DNA of 64,000 nucleotides from Pseudomonas viridiflava (GTDB taxonomy: Bacteria; Pseudomonadota; Gammaproteobacteria; Pseudomonadales; Pseudomonadaceae): the NCBI RefSeq assembly GCF_900589395.1, contig NZ_UUIS01000060.1, positions 59,145-123,144 on the forward strand, given 5' to 3'. Shown piece by piece: positions 51,749 to 60,159 of the stretch. The notes beneath the pieces are model-generated. The model saw only the letters and a program-made list of their open reading frames with translations, was not told where the DNA came from and made no database searches. The translations under genes were made by a program, and so were the position numbers. Within the stretch, counting starts at the first letter, position 1, and each line of letters begins with the position of its first letter.

Positions 51749-51843
51749 CGCCAAGTCCACAAACGATCAGGGAGGCCGGACAGGCTGCGTGCTACAAACA
51801 CAGACCCTGCCGCCTCCCTGTCTATAAAATTGCGTGCGCAAGC

Positions 51844-51936
51844 TGTGGGAGGGAGCTCTGCTCGCGATGAGGCCCGTCAGACCGGCACACTTGCAGTGTC
51901 CGGTACGCAGCCGTCGCGGGCAGAGCCCCCTCCCAC
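51844..51936. repeat. Inverted pair of ordinary Pseudomonas REPs
   Basis: TGTGGGAGGGAGCTCTGCTC on the left, then GTCGCGGGCAGAGCCCCCTC and CCACA on the right, inverted. This is the common GTGGGAGG type, not the GTAGGAGCGCGC family. It lies between the waaF start and the glnE end, the spot where P. aeruginosa has ilvE. Confidence 0.85.
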
Positions 51937-52010
51937 AAGCCCATGCCGATCCTTGGGTAACGTGGACCACCCGGGCATCAGCACAGGCGTTCCAGTTACC
52001 CGTCCAGCCA

Positions 52011-54965
52011 TCAATTCAACCCCAGCGCGCTCCAGATCCGCATCACTTCGCGACGCGGCTCGTGAAACTGGTCGCCGCCGACCACACCGGCCTGCTTCTG
52101 CAATGCCTGGCGGTGGGCCGCCGAGCGGTAGGCCTTGTAGGCTTCGCGCAGCAGGCCGGCATCGGCGCCGGGCAGCAGTCGGGCCTCTTCAAGGCCTTCC
52201 AGAATGCGGATGTTATCGGTATGGCGCAGCAGTTGCGGATGTTCGCGCGACCATGCCAGGGCCGCGTATTGCACCATAAATTCAATATCGACGATACCTC
52301 CGGCGTCCTGCTTGAGGTCGAACGGCATGCCCGCCTCGAACGCATTGGCAGCGCGACCTGCCGCCGTGGCCTTGCTGCCGAGGTTGTCGCGCATCTTGGC
52401 GCGCATCTCACTGACCTCGGTGCGCAGGGTGGCCAGGTCGCGCTCGCGGCCCAGCACCCCGGCGCGCACCCGCTCGAATGCCGCCCCCACGTCCTGGCTG
52501 CCGACCAGCACCCGGGCCCGCACCAGCGCCTGGTGCTCCCAGGTCCAGGCTTCGTTTTCCTGGTAGCGGGCAAAGGCGCCGACCGAGCTGACCAGCAGGC
52601 CGGCGGCGCCGGAAGGACGCAGGCGCATATCAACTTCGTACAACTGGCCGGAGTTGGTCTGGGTGGTGATCAGATGGATGATCCGCTGCCCCAGGCGGGT
52701 GAAGAACTGCGCGCCGTCGATCGGCTTGGGCCCGCCGGTTTCGGCCTGCGGATCGCCATCATGGATGAACACCAGGTCCAGGTCCGAGCCATGGCCCAGC
52801 TCGATGCCGCCGACCTTGCCATAGCCGACGATCACGAACGCTGGATCACACGGCGTACCGTCCGGACGCAGCGGCGTGCCGTGACGCGCCACGGTATGGC
52901 GCCAGGCCAGGGCCAGCACTTGCTGCAGAATCGCCTCGGCCAGCCAGGTCAGGTAATCGCTGACCTTCATCAGCAGCAGGCTGCCGTTGATTTCCGAGGC
53001 TGCCACGCGCAGGCCGTGGGCCAGCTTGAAGTGCCGCAGGGCCTCCATCTGCTGTTCCAGGTCGTCCTCGGGGATGCGGATCAGCCGCTCATGCAGTTCG
53101 GCGGTCAGCTCCGGCGCCTGGGGCGGGCTGAACAGCCGGCCTTCGTTGAGCAGCTCGTCGAGCAGCAACGGGAAGCGGGCAATCTGTTCGGCGATCCACG
53201 GGCTGGCCGCGCACAGGGTCAGCAGGCGGCGCAGAGCGTCGGGGTTTTCGGTGAGCAGGACCAGGTACGCCGAGCGCCGGGCCACGGCCTCGACCAGCGG
53301 CAACACGCGCTCCAGCACCAGGTCAGGGTTGTCGTGTTCGACCGCCTGGGCCAGCAGGCGCGGAATGAAAGCATCCAGCCGCTCGCGGCCCAGCCGCTGC
53401 ATCGAGCGCAGTTGCGGGCTGGAACGCAGGTTATGCAGGTACTTGAGCGCCTTTGGCGCGTCCACGAAGCCGCCCTCTTCAAGCTGCCGGCAGGCGGCCT
53501 CTTCATCCTGGGACTCTTCCCATAACGGCAGCCATTCGCCGCCCACCATCACTTCGCTATCGGCCTGCTCGTCGTCGGGGTCCGAATCGGGGTCGGCGAT
53601 CACCTGGCGGAAGTGCCACGACACCCGGCCGCGCCAGTGCATCAGTTGCTCATGAAAGCGGGCCCAGTCATCAAAGCCGAGCATGAAGGCGATGCGCGCA
53701 CGGTCCAGTTCGTTGTCGGGCAGCATCTGCGTCTGGCGATCGGCGATGGCCTGGAGCGCATGCTCGGTGTAGCGCAAGAACTCATAGCCTTCGCGCAGCT
53801 CGTCGGTTACCGCTGCCGGCAGGTAGCCCTGGCCTTCAAGGGTCTTGAGCACCTTGAACAGCGAGCGTTGCTGCAGGCTCAGGTCGCGGCCGCCGTGAAT
53901 AAGCTGGAAGGCCTGGGCAATGAATTCGACCTCGCGAATGCCGCCGGCGCCCAGCTTTATATTCTCGGCCATGCCCTTGCGCCGCACTTCGGTCTGGATC
54001 AACTGCTTCATGGTGCGCAGCGCTTCGATGGCCGAAAAATCCAGGTAACGCCGGTACACGAACGGGCGCAGCATCTCTTGCAACTGCGCACCGGCGGCCT
54101 GGTCGCCGCCGACCACGCGGGCCTTGATCATTGCGTAGCGTTCCCAGTCGCGGCCCTGGTCCTGGTAATACTGCTCCAGGGCATTGAAGCTCAGCACCAG
54201 CGCCCCGGAGGAGCCATACGGACGCAGGCGCATGTCGACACGGAACACAAAGCCATCGACGGTGACCGGGTCCAGTGCCTTGATCAGGCGCTGGCCCAGG
54301 CGAATGAAGAACTCCTGGTTGTCCAGCGCACGCTTGACGCCGACAGTCTCGCCGCCTTCGGGGTAGGCGAAGATCAGGTCGATGTCCGATGACAGGTTCA
54401 GTTCCACCGCCCCCAGCTTGCCCATGCCGAGGATGACCATGTGCTGCGCCTGCCCGCTGCGCCGGCCGGTGGGTGTGCCGAGCTGCTGGCAATGGCGCGT
54501 GTAAAGCCATTGGTAGGCAAGGTCGATGCAGGCATCGGCCAGGTCCGAGAGGTCGCGGCAGGTTTCGACCAGGTCGGCCTGGCGGGTCAGGTCGCGCCAG
54601 ATAATGCGCACTTGCTGGCGTGTGCGCTGGCGACGTAGATTACGCCCCAGCTCGTCCTCGGTCGTGGCCGCCGACACCGCTTCGGCCAGGTGTGCGCGCA
54701 ATTGCCCGGCGCCCAGGCTGTGCTCCAGCTCACCGCTGTCGGCCAGGGCCAGCAGCATCTGTGGGTCACGTGCCACCTGCTCGGCCACGAAATCACTGGC
54801 GGCGCACACCCGCTCGAAGGCCGCCAGGCGTTCGGCAGGCCAGGCGTCGAGGCGAGCCAGGTCGGGTTCGGACAACGCGGTAACGGCCGAACGAAAGGTC
54901 TGTTGCGCACGGGTCGCCGCAGGCAGCAGGATGGCCGGAATCGCGGCCAGCAAAGGGAGGCTCAT
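52011..54965 (-). CDS. glnE: Glutamine synthetase adenylyltransferase/deadenylase GlnE
   Basis: Adenylylates and de-adenylylates glutamine synthetase in response to PII. 984 residues, the usual length. Two nucleotidyltransferase domains: the N-terminal deadenylase GMGKLGAVELNLSSDIDLIF near residue 175 and the C-terminal adenylylase GYGKVGGIELGHGSDLDLVF near residue 705, each with the acidic metal pair. The last part KQDAGGIVDIEFMVQY is typical. It is divergent from aceE across 381 bp. Confidence 0.96.
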   Translation of the reverse strand: MSLPLLAAIPAILLPAATRAQQTFRSAVTALSEPDLARLDAWPAERLAAFERVCAASDFVAEQVARDPQMLLALADSGELEHSLGAGQLRAHLAEAVSAATTEDELGRNLRRQRTRQQVRIIWRDLTRQADLVETCRDLSDLADACIDLAYQWLYTRHCQQLGTPTGRRSGQAQHMVILGMGKLGAVELNLSSDIDLIFAYPEGGETVGVKRALDNQEFFIRLGQRLIKALDPVTVDGFVFRVDMRLRPYGSSGALVLSFNALEQYYQDQGRDWERYAMIKARVVGGDQAAGAQLQEMLRPFVYRRYLDFSAIEALRTMKQLIQTEVRRKGMAENIKLGAGGIREVEFIAQAFQLIHGGRDLSLQQRSLFKVLKTLEGQGYLPAAVTDELREGYEFLRYTEHALQAIADRQTQMLPDNELDRARIAFMLGFDDWARFHEQLMHWRGRVSWHFRQVIADPDSDPDDEQADSEVMVGGEWLPLWEESQDEEAACRQLEEGGFVDAPKALKYLHNLRSSPQLRSMQRLGRERLDAFIPRLLAQAVEHDNPDLVLERVLPLVEAVARRSAYLVLLTENPDALRRLLTLCAASPWIAEQIARFPLLLDELLNEGRLFSPPQAPELTAELHERLIRIPEDDLEQQMEALRHFKLAHGLRVAASEINGSLLLMKVSDYLTWLAEAILQQVLALAWRHTVARHGTPLRPDGTPCDPAFVIVGYGKVGGIELGHGSDLDLVFIHDGDPQAETGGPKPIDGAQFFTRLGQRIIHLITTQTNSGQLYEVDMRLRPSGAAGLLVSSVGAFARYQENEAWTWEHQALVRARVLVGSQDVGAAFERVRAGVLGRERDLATLRTEVSEMRAKMRDNLGSKATAAGRAANAFEAGMPFDLKQDAGGIVDIEFMVQYAALAWSREHPQLLRHTDNIRILEGLEEARLLPGADAGLLREAYKAYRSAAHRQALQKQAGVVGGDQFHEPRREVMRIWSALGLN

Positions 54966-55123
54966 GGTCTATCCTTGATCGGCGAACAACGGGCTATGTG
55001 CCATGAATACAAGATCGCAGTGACAGCACCGGCTGTCGAACAAAAGTAATAAATTGCTGAGAAAATCATTTTATTAGCAGAAAATGGCAGCCTCTGCCCT
55101 TGCAAGCGTATCCGCGTGCAACC

Positions 55124-55140
55124 GTAGTGTTTTACTTCAC
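55124..55140 (+). promoter_or_regulatory. Degenerate copy of the aceE operator-like site
   Basis: GTAGTGTTTTACTTCAC resembles the 13-bp palindromes at 55172 and 55224 but has a longer centre and imperfect arms. It lies 48 bp before the first. It may be an auxiliary site or chance. Confidence 0.3.
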
Positions 55141-55171
55141 AACATCAGAGAGGCGTTTTGGCCCTTTCTCT

Positions 55172-55184
55172 GTAGTTTTACTAC
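55172..55184. promoter_or_regulatory. Operator-like palindrome upstream of aceE, site 1
   Basis: GTAGTTTTACTAC: perfect 5-bp arms around TTT, the form of a GntR/FadR-type operator (GTnnnAC core). It lies 163 bp before the aceE start. A second copy with the inverted centre is at 55224. Centre to centre they are 52 bp apart, about five helical turns, on the same face of the DNA. Confidence 0.6.
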
Positions 55185-55223
55185 TGGGTGGATCATTCCG
55201 AAGGCTGAAATGGTTGGCGATTT

Positions 55224-55236
55224 GTAGTAAAACTAC
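55224..55236. promoter_or_regulatory. Operator-like palindrome upstream of aceE, site 2
   Basis: GTAGTAAAACTAC, the reverse complement of site 1, 111 bp before the aceE start. A pair of such sites would suit a repressor that senses pyruvate, as PdhR does in E. coli, but no pdhR gene is in this window. The rest of the 381-bp glnE-aceE gap includes an AT-rich part near 55041-55085 likely to hold the glnE promoter. Confidence 0.6.
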
Positions 55237-55346
55237 ACGCCGCCGGCACAACCGCCGGCCATCCAAGAATTTATGTCGACTGCCCACAAGGCCAGTCGCG
55301 AACTCAGGCGTCCGATTCTGGAAGCCTTTCCGCTCTGGAGCAAGCC

Positions 55347-57992
55347 ATGCAAGACCTTGATCCCGTCGAAACCCAGGAGTGGCTGGACGCCCTGGAATCG
55401 GTTCTCGACAAAGAAGGCGAAGACCGTGCCCATTACCTGATGACCCGCATGGGCGAACTGGCCACACGAAGTGGCTCGCAACTGCCCTACGCCATCACCA
55501 CGCCGTACCGCAACACCATTCCTGTGACGCACGAAGCACGCATGCCTGGCGACCTGTTCATGGAACGCCGCATCCGTTCGCTGGTGCGCTGGAACGCTCT
55601 GGCGATGGTCGTCAAGACCAACCTGAACGACCCGGATCTGGGTGGCCACATCTCCAGCTTCGCCTCCAGTGCGACGCTGTATGACATCGGCTTCAACTAT
55701 TTCTTCCAGGCCCCGACCGACGAACACGGCGGCGACCTGATCTACTTCCAGGGCCACGCCTCGCCGGGCGTCTACGCCCGTGCCTTCCTGGAAGGCCGGA
55801 TCAGCGAAGACAAGATGAACAACTTCCGCCAGGAAGTGGATGGCAATGGCCTGTCGTCTTACCCGCACCCCTGGCTGATGCCTGACTTCTGGCAGTTCCC
55901 GACCGTTTCGATGGGTCTGGGTCCGATCCAGGCGATCTACCAGGCGCGCTTCATGAAGTACATGGAGAGCCGCGGCTACATTCCTGCCAGCAAGCAGAAA
56001 GTCTGGTGCTTCCTGGGCGACGGCGAGACCGACGAGCCGGAATCGTTGGGCGCCATCGCCCTGGCCGGCCGCGAGAAGCTGGACAACCTGATCTTCGTCA
56101 TCAACTGCAACCTGCAGCGCCTCGACGGCCCGGTTCGCGGCAACGCCAAGATCATCCAGGAACTCGAAGGCGTGTTCCGTGGTGCCCAGTGGAACGTCAA
56201 CAAGGTCATCTGGGGTCGCTTCTGGGATCCGCTGCTGGCCAAGGACACCAACGGTGCCCTGCAACGCCGCATGGACGAAGTCATCGACGGCGAGTACCAG
56301 AACTACAAGGCCAAGGACGGAGCGTTCGTTCGCGAGCACTTCTTCAATACGCCTGAACTCAAGGCCATGGTCGAAGACCTGTCCGACGACGAGATCTGGA
56401 AGCTCAACCGTGGCGGCCACGACCCGTACAAGGTCTACGCGGCGTATCACCAGGCGGTCAACCACAAAGACCAGCCGACCGTGATCCTGGCCAAGACCAT
56501 CAAGGGTTATGGCACCGGTGCCGGCGAAGCCAAGAACACCGCGCACAACACCAAGAAGGTCGACGTCGACAGCCTGCGTCACTTCCGCGACCGTTTCGAC
56601 GTGCCGATCAAGGACGCCGACCTGGAAAAACTGCCGTTCTACCGTCCGGAAGAAGGCAGCGCCGAGGCCCGTTACCTGGCCGAGCGCCGCACGGCCCTGG
56701 GCGGTTTCGTGCCCCAGCGTCGCGCCAAGAGCTTCAGCATCCCGACCCCGCCGCTGGAAACGCTCAAGGCGATCCTCGACGGTTCCGGCGACCGCGAAAT
56801 CTCCACCACCATGGCTTTCGTGCGCATCCTGGCGCAACTGGTCAAGGACAAGGAAATCGGCCACCGCATCGTCCCGATCATCCCGGACGAAGCCCGTACC
56901 TTCGGTATGGAAGGCATGTTCCGCCAGCTGGGCATCTACTCCTCGGTCGGCCAGCTCTACGAGCCGGTCGATAAAGACCAGGTGATGTTCTACCGCGAAG
57001 ACAAGAAAGGCCAGATTCTCGAAGAAGGCATCAACGAAGCCGGCGCCATGTCGTCGTTCATTGCTGCCGGTACCTCGTACTCCAGCCACAACCAGCCGAT
57101 GCTGCCGTTCTACATCTTCTACTCGATGTTCGGCTTCCAGCGCATCGGTGACCTGGCCTGGGCCGCCGGCGACAGCCGCACCCGTGGCTTCCTGATCGGC
57201 GGCACCGCCGGCCGTACCACGCTCAACGGCGAAGGCCTGCAGCACGAAGACGGCCACAGCCACATCCTGGCTGCCACCGTGCCGAACTGCCGCACCTATG
57301 ATCCAACCTACGGCTACGAGCTGGCGGTGATCATCCAGGACGGCATGAAGAAGATGACCGAAGAGCAACAGGACATCTTCTACTACATCACCGTGATGAA
57401 CGAAGCCTACACCCAGCCGGCCATTCCGGTCGGCGTCGAGGAAGGCATCATCAAGGGCATGTACCTGCTCGAAGAAGACACCAAGGCGGCGGCGCACCAC
57501 GTCCAGCTGCTGGGTTCAGGCACCATCCTGCGTGAAGTGCGTGAAGCGGCGAAGATTCTGCGTGAAGAGTTCAACGTCGGCGCCGACGTCTGGAGCGTCA
57601 CCAGCTTCAACGAACTGCGTCGCGACGGCCTGGCAGTCGAGCGCTCCAACCGCCTGCACCCGGGCCAGAAGCCTCAGCAGACGTACGTCGAGCAATGCCT
57701 GAGCGGCCGTAAAGGTCCTGTGATCGCATCGACCGACTACATGAAGCTGTTCGCCGACCAGATCCGTCAGTGGGTCCCGTCCAAGGAATACAAGGTGCTG
57801 GGCACCGACGGCTTCGGCCGTAGCGACAGCCGCCGCAAGCTGCGTCACTTCTTCGAAGTGGACCGCAACTTCGTGGTACTGGCCGCCCTGGAAGCCCTGG
57901 CCGACCGTGGCGACATCGAACCGAAAGTCGTGGCTGAAGCCATTGCCCGGTTTGGCATCGACCCGGAAAAACGCAACCCACTGGACTGCTAA
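55347..57992 (+). CDS. aceE: Pyruvate dehydrogenase E1 component AceE
   Basis: Thiamine-diphosphate enzyme that decarboxylates pyruvate and acetylates the lipoyl groups of AceF. 881 residues, the homodimeric form. The TPP motif GDGETDEPESLGA begins at residue 225 and NCNLQRLDGPVRGN at about 253; HGGDLIYFQGHASPGVYARA is the active-site His region. It is the first gene of aceE-aceF, with 135 bp between them. Upstream are two operator-like palindromes. Confidence 0.97.
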   Translation: MQDLDPVETQEWLDALESVLDKEGEDRAHYLMTRMGELATRSGSQLPYAITTPYRNTIPVTHEARMPGDLFMERRIRSLVRWNALAMVVKTNLNDPDLGGHISSFASSATLYDIGFNYFFQAPTDEHGGDLIYFQGHASPGVYARAFLEGRISEDKMNNFRQEVDGNGLSSYPHPWLMPDFWQFPTVSMGLGPIQAIYQARFMKYMESRGYIPASKQKVWCFLGDGETDEPESLGAIALAGREKLDNLIFVINCNLQRLDGPVRGNAKIIQELEGVFRGAQWNVNKVIWGRFWDPLLAKDTNGALQRRMDEVIDGEYQNYKAKDGAFVREHFFNTPELKAMVEDLSDDEIWKLNRGGHDPYKVYAAYHQAVNHKDQPTVILAKTIKGYGTGAGEAKNTAHNTKKVDVDSLRHFRDRFDVPIKDADLEKLPFYRPEEGSAEARYLAERRTALGGFVPQRRAKSFSIPTPPLETLKAILDGSGDREISTTMAFVRILAQLVKDKEIGHRIVPIIPDEARTFGMEGMFRQLGIYSSVGQLYEPVDKDQVMFYREDKKGQILEEGINEAGAMSSFIAAGTSYSSHNQPMLPFYIFYSMFGFQRIGDLAWAAGDSRTRGFLIGGTAGRTTLNGEGLQHEDGHSHILAATVPNCRTYDPTYGYELAVIIQDGMKKMTEEQQDIFYYITVMNEAYTQPAIPVGVEEGIIKGMYLLEEDTKAAAHHVQLLGSGTILREVREAAKILREEFNVGADVWSVTSFNELRRDGLAVERSNRLHPGQKPQQTYVEQCLSGRKGPVIASTDYMKLFADQIRQWVPSKEYKVLGTDGFGRSDSRRKLRHFFEVDRNFVVLAALEALADRGDIEPKVVAEAIARFGIDPEKRNPLDC

Positions 57993-58127
57993 GACCCGCT
58001 CCGGACCGCCCCTGGCACGGGCCTGCACCCCGGAACAGCCGCTGATGCGCCCTGCGCATCCGCTGCTGTTTCGTCGTACAGGCCCGACGCCACAGGCCAA
58101 GAGCAGGTTGTGCGAAGGAGAAACATT

Positions 58128-59774
58128 GTGAGTGAGCTGATTCGCGTACCCGACATCGGCAACGGTGAAGGTGAAGTCATTGAATTGATGGTCAAGGTCG
58201 GTGACCGCATCGAAGCCGAGCAGAGCGTCCTGACGCTCGAGTCGGACAAGGCGAGCATGGAAATCCCGGCACCCAAGGGTGGCGTGATCAAGGCCCTGAA
58301 GGTCAAGCTGGGCGACCGCCTCAAGGAAGGCGACGAGCTGTTCGAGCTGGAAGTCGAAGGCGAAGCCGCGGCCCCGGCCGCCGAGCCAGCACCCGCTGCC
58401 GCCCCTGCTGCGGCCGAGAAACCGGCCGAAGCACCTGCCGCGCCAGCCGCAGCCGAACCCGCTCCGGCGGCCGCTGCCAGCGTCCAGGACATCCACGTGC
58501 CGGACATCGGTTCGTCGGGCAAGGCCAAGATCATCGAGCTGTTGGTCAAGCCGGGCGACACCATCGAGGCTGATCAATCGCTGATCACCCTCGAATCCGA
58601 CAAGGCGAGCATGGAAATCCCATCGCCGGCTGCCGGCGTGGTCGAGAGTGTCGAAGTCAAGCTGGAACAGGAAGTCGGTACCGGCGACCTGATCCTGCGC
58701 CTGAAAATCGCCGGCGCCGCCCCTGCTGCCGCGCCTGCACCGGCTGCGGCACCTGCCAAGACCGAGGCTGCGGCACCTGCCAAGGCTGAAGCCGCCGCAC
58801 CGGCCCCTGCACCGAAAGCCGAAGCCGCCCCGGCTCCGGCCGCACCGGCCAAGGACGGCGCCAAGGTCCATGCAGGTCCCGCGGTTCGTCAGCTGGCCCG
58901 CGAGTTCGGCGTCGAGTTGAGCGCTGTCAGCGCCAGCGGCCCGCATGGCCGGGTGCTCAAGGAAGACGTGCAGGTGTACGTCAAGGCCATGATGCAAAAG
59001 GCCAAAGAAGCGCCGGCTGCCGGTGCGACTGGCGGTGCCGGCATCCAGCCGATCCCGGAAGTCGACTTCAGCCGTTTCGGCGAAATCGAAGAAGTGCCGA
59101 TGACCCGCCTGATGCAACTGGGCGCCACCGGCCTGCACCGCAGCTGGCTGAACATCCCGCACGTCACGCAATTCGACCAGGCCGACATCACCGACCTGGA
59201 AGCCTTCCGCGTCGCGCAGAAAGCCGTGGCTGAAAAGGCCGGCGTCAAGCTGACCGTGCTGCCCCTGCTGCTCAAGTCGATCGCCCACCTGCTCAAGGAG
59301 CTGCCGGAGTTCAACGCTTCGCTGGCACCAAGTGGCAAGGCCGTGATCCGCAAGAAGTACGTGCACATCGGTTTTGCCGTGGACACCCCGGAAGGCCTGC
59401 TGGTCCCGGTCATCCGCGACGTCGACCAGAAGAGCCTGCTGCAACTGGCTGCCGAAGCCGCTGCACTGGCCGAGAAGGCGCGCAACAAGAAGCTGACCGC
59501 CAACGACATGCAAGGCGCCTGCTTCACCATCTCCAGCCTCGGTCACATTGGCGGCACCGGCTTTACGCCGATCGTCAACGCGCCGGAAGTGGCAATCCTG
59601 GGTGTGTCCAAGGCCACGATCCAGCCGGTCTGGGACGGCAAGGCCTTCCAGCCGCGCCTGATGCTGCCGCTGTCGTTGTCCTACGACCACCGCGTCATCA
59701 ACGGCGCCGCGGCGGCACGCTTCACCAAGCGCCTGAGCGACCTGCTGGCCGATATCCGCACCATCCTGCTGTAA
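58128..59774 (+). CDS. aceF: Dihydrolipoyllysine acetyltransferase AceF (E2), two lipoyl domains
   Basis: E2 core of pyruvate dehydrogenase. The GTG at 58128 has GAAGGAG seven bases upstream and opens SELIRVPDIGNGEGEV; the longer frame adds only MRRRNI. 548 residues. Lipoyl domains have Lys41 and Lys159, both in ESDKASMEIP. Ala- and Pro-rich linkers follow each (for example near residues 80-120 and 200-245). The E1/E3-binding domain is at HAGPAVRQLAREFGVELSA, and the catalytic domain ends with SYDHRVINGAAAARF (His and Asp region). Confidence 0.97.
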   Translation: MSELIRVPDIGNGEGEVIELMVKVGDRIEAEQSVLTLESDKASMEIPAPKGGVIKALKVKLGDRLKEGDELFELEVEGEAAAPAAEPAPAAAPAAAEKPAEAPAAPAAAEPAPAAAASVQDIHVPDIGSSGKAKIIELLVKPGDTIEADQSLITLESDKASMEIPSPAAGVVESVEVKLEQEVGTGDLILRLKIAGAAPAAAPAPAAAPAKTEAAAPAKAEAAAPAPAPKAEAAPAPAAPAKDGAKVHAGPAVRQLAREFGVELSAVSASGPHGRVLKEDVQVYVKAMMQKAKEAPAAGATGGAGIQPIPEVDFSRFGEIEEVPMTRLMQLGATGLHRSWLNIPHVTQFDQADITDLEAFRVAQKAVAEKAGVKLTVLPLLLKSIAHLLKELPEFNASLAPSGKAVIRKKYVHIGFAVDTPEGLLVPVIRDVDQKSLLQLAAEAAALAEKARNKKLTANDMQGACFTISSLGHIGGTGFTPIVNAPEVAILGVSKATIQPVWDGKAFQPRLMLPLSLSYDHRVINGAAAARFTKRLSDLLADIRTILL

Positions 59775-59843
59775 GGTGCGCGCGCCGGTCCGCCTGCAGG
59801 CGGGCCGGCCAACCGATTGCGAGCGCCCGCGCTCGAACCTCAA

Positions 59844-59868
59844 CCCCGCCCCTGGCGGGGCTTTTTTT
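59844..59868 (+). terminator. Rho-independent terminator of aceEF
   Basis: CCCCGCC, loop CCT, GGCGGGG, then seven T. A 7-bp all-GC stem and a T tract 70 bp after the aceF stop. The remaining 290 bp to dipA show nothing definite apart from the presumed dipA promoter. Confidence 0.93.
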
Positions 59869-60159
59869 GCCCGCCTCCTTCCCCTGCCACGCCTGGATAT
59901 TTTTTCTTGAAACCTGCCGTGCGTCACATGCGCACAGGTCGCAATGAGCGCCATATCAGGTACCGTGCAGGTACATGAACCCCGTTCGTCTGTCCTTGTC
60001 CGAATTCATTGAAGAATGGACGCATCCGGCCGTTACATTTATGGCATTAAGCCAGTGCGTTCTCTTGTAAGGCCGTGCGGCATCATGCAACCTTGCCACA
60101 CGCGAAAATAGTCCGGGCGGTGTGCCCGTGCGATCAGTATTCCGGAAGCGAGTTTGTTC

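Noticed and set aside
55233..57500. 755-residue minus-strand frame opposite aceE
   Set aside because: Shadow of aceE; it would put coding sequence across the aceE control region.
57516..59954. 812-residue minus-strand frame opposite aceF and the end of aceE
   Set aside because: The Gly/Arg/Cys-rich middle is the complement of the Ala/Pro linkers of AceF. It also crosses the aceF terminator.
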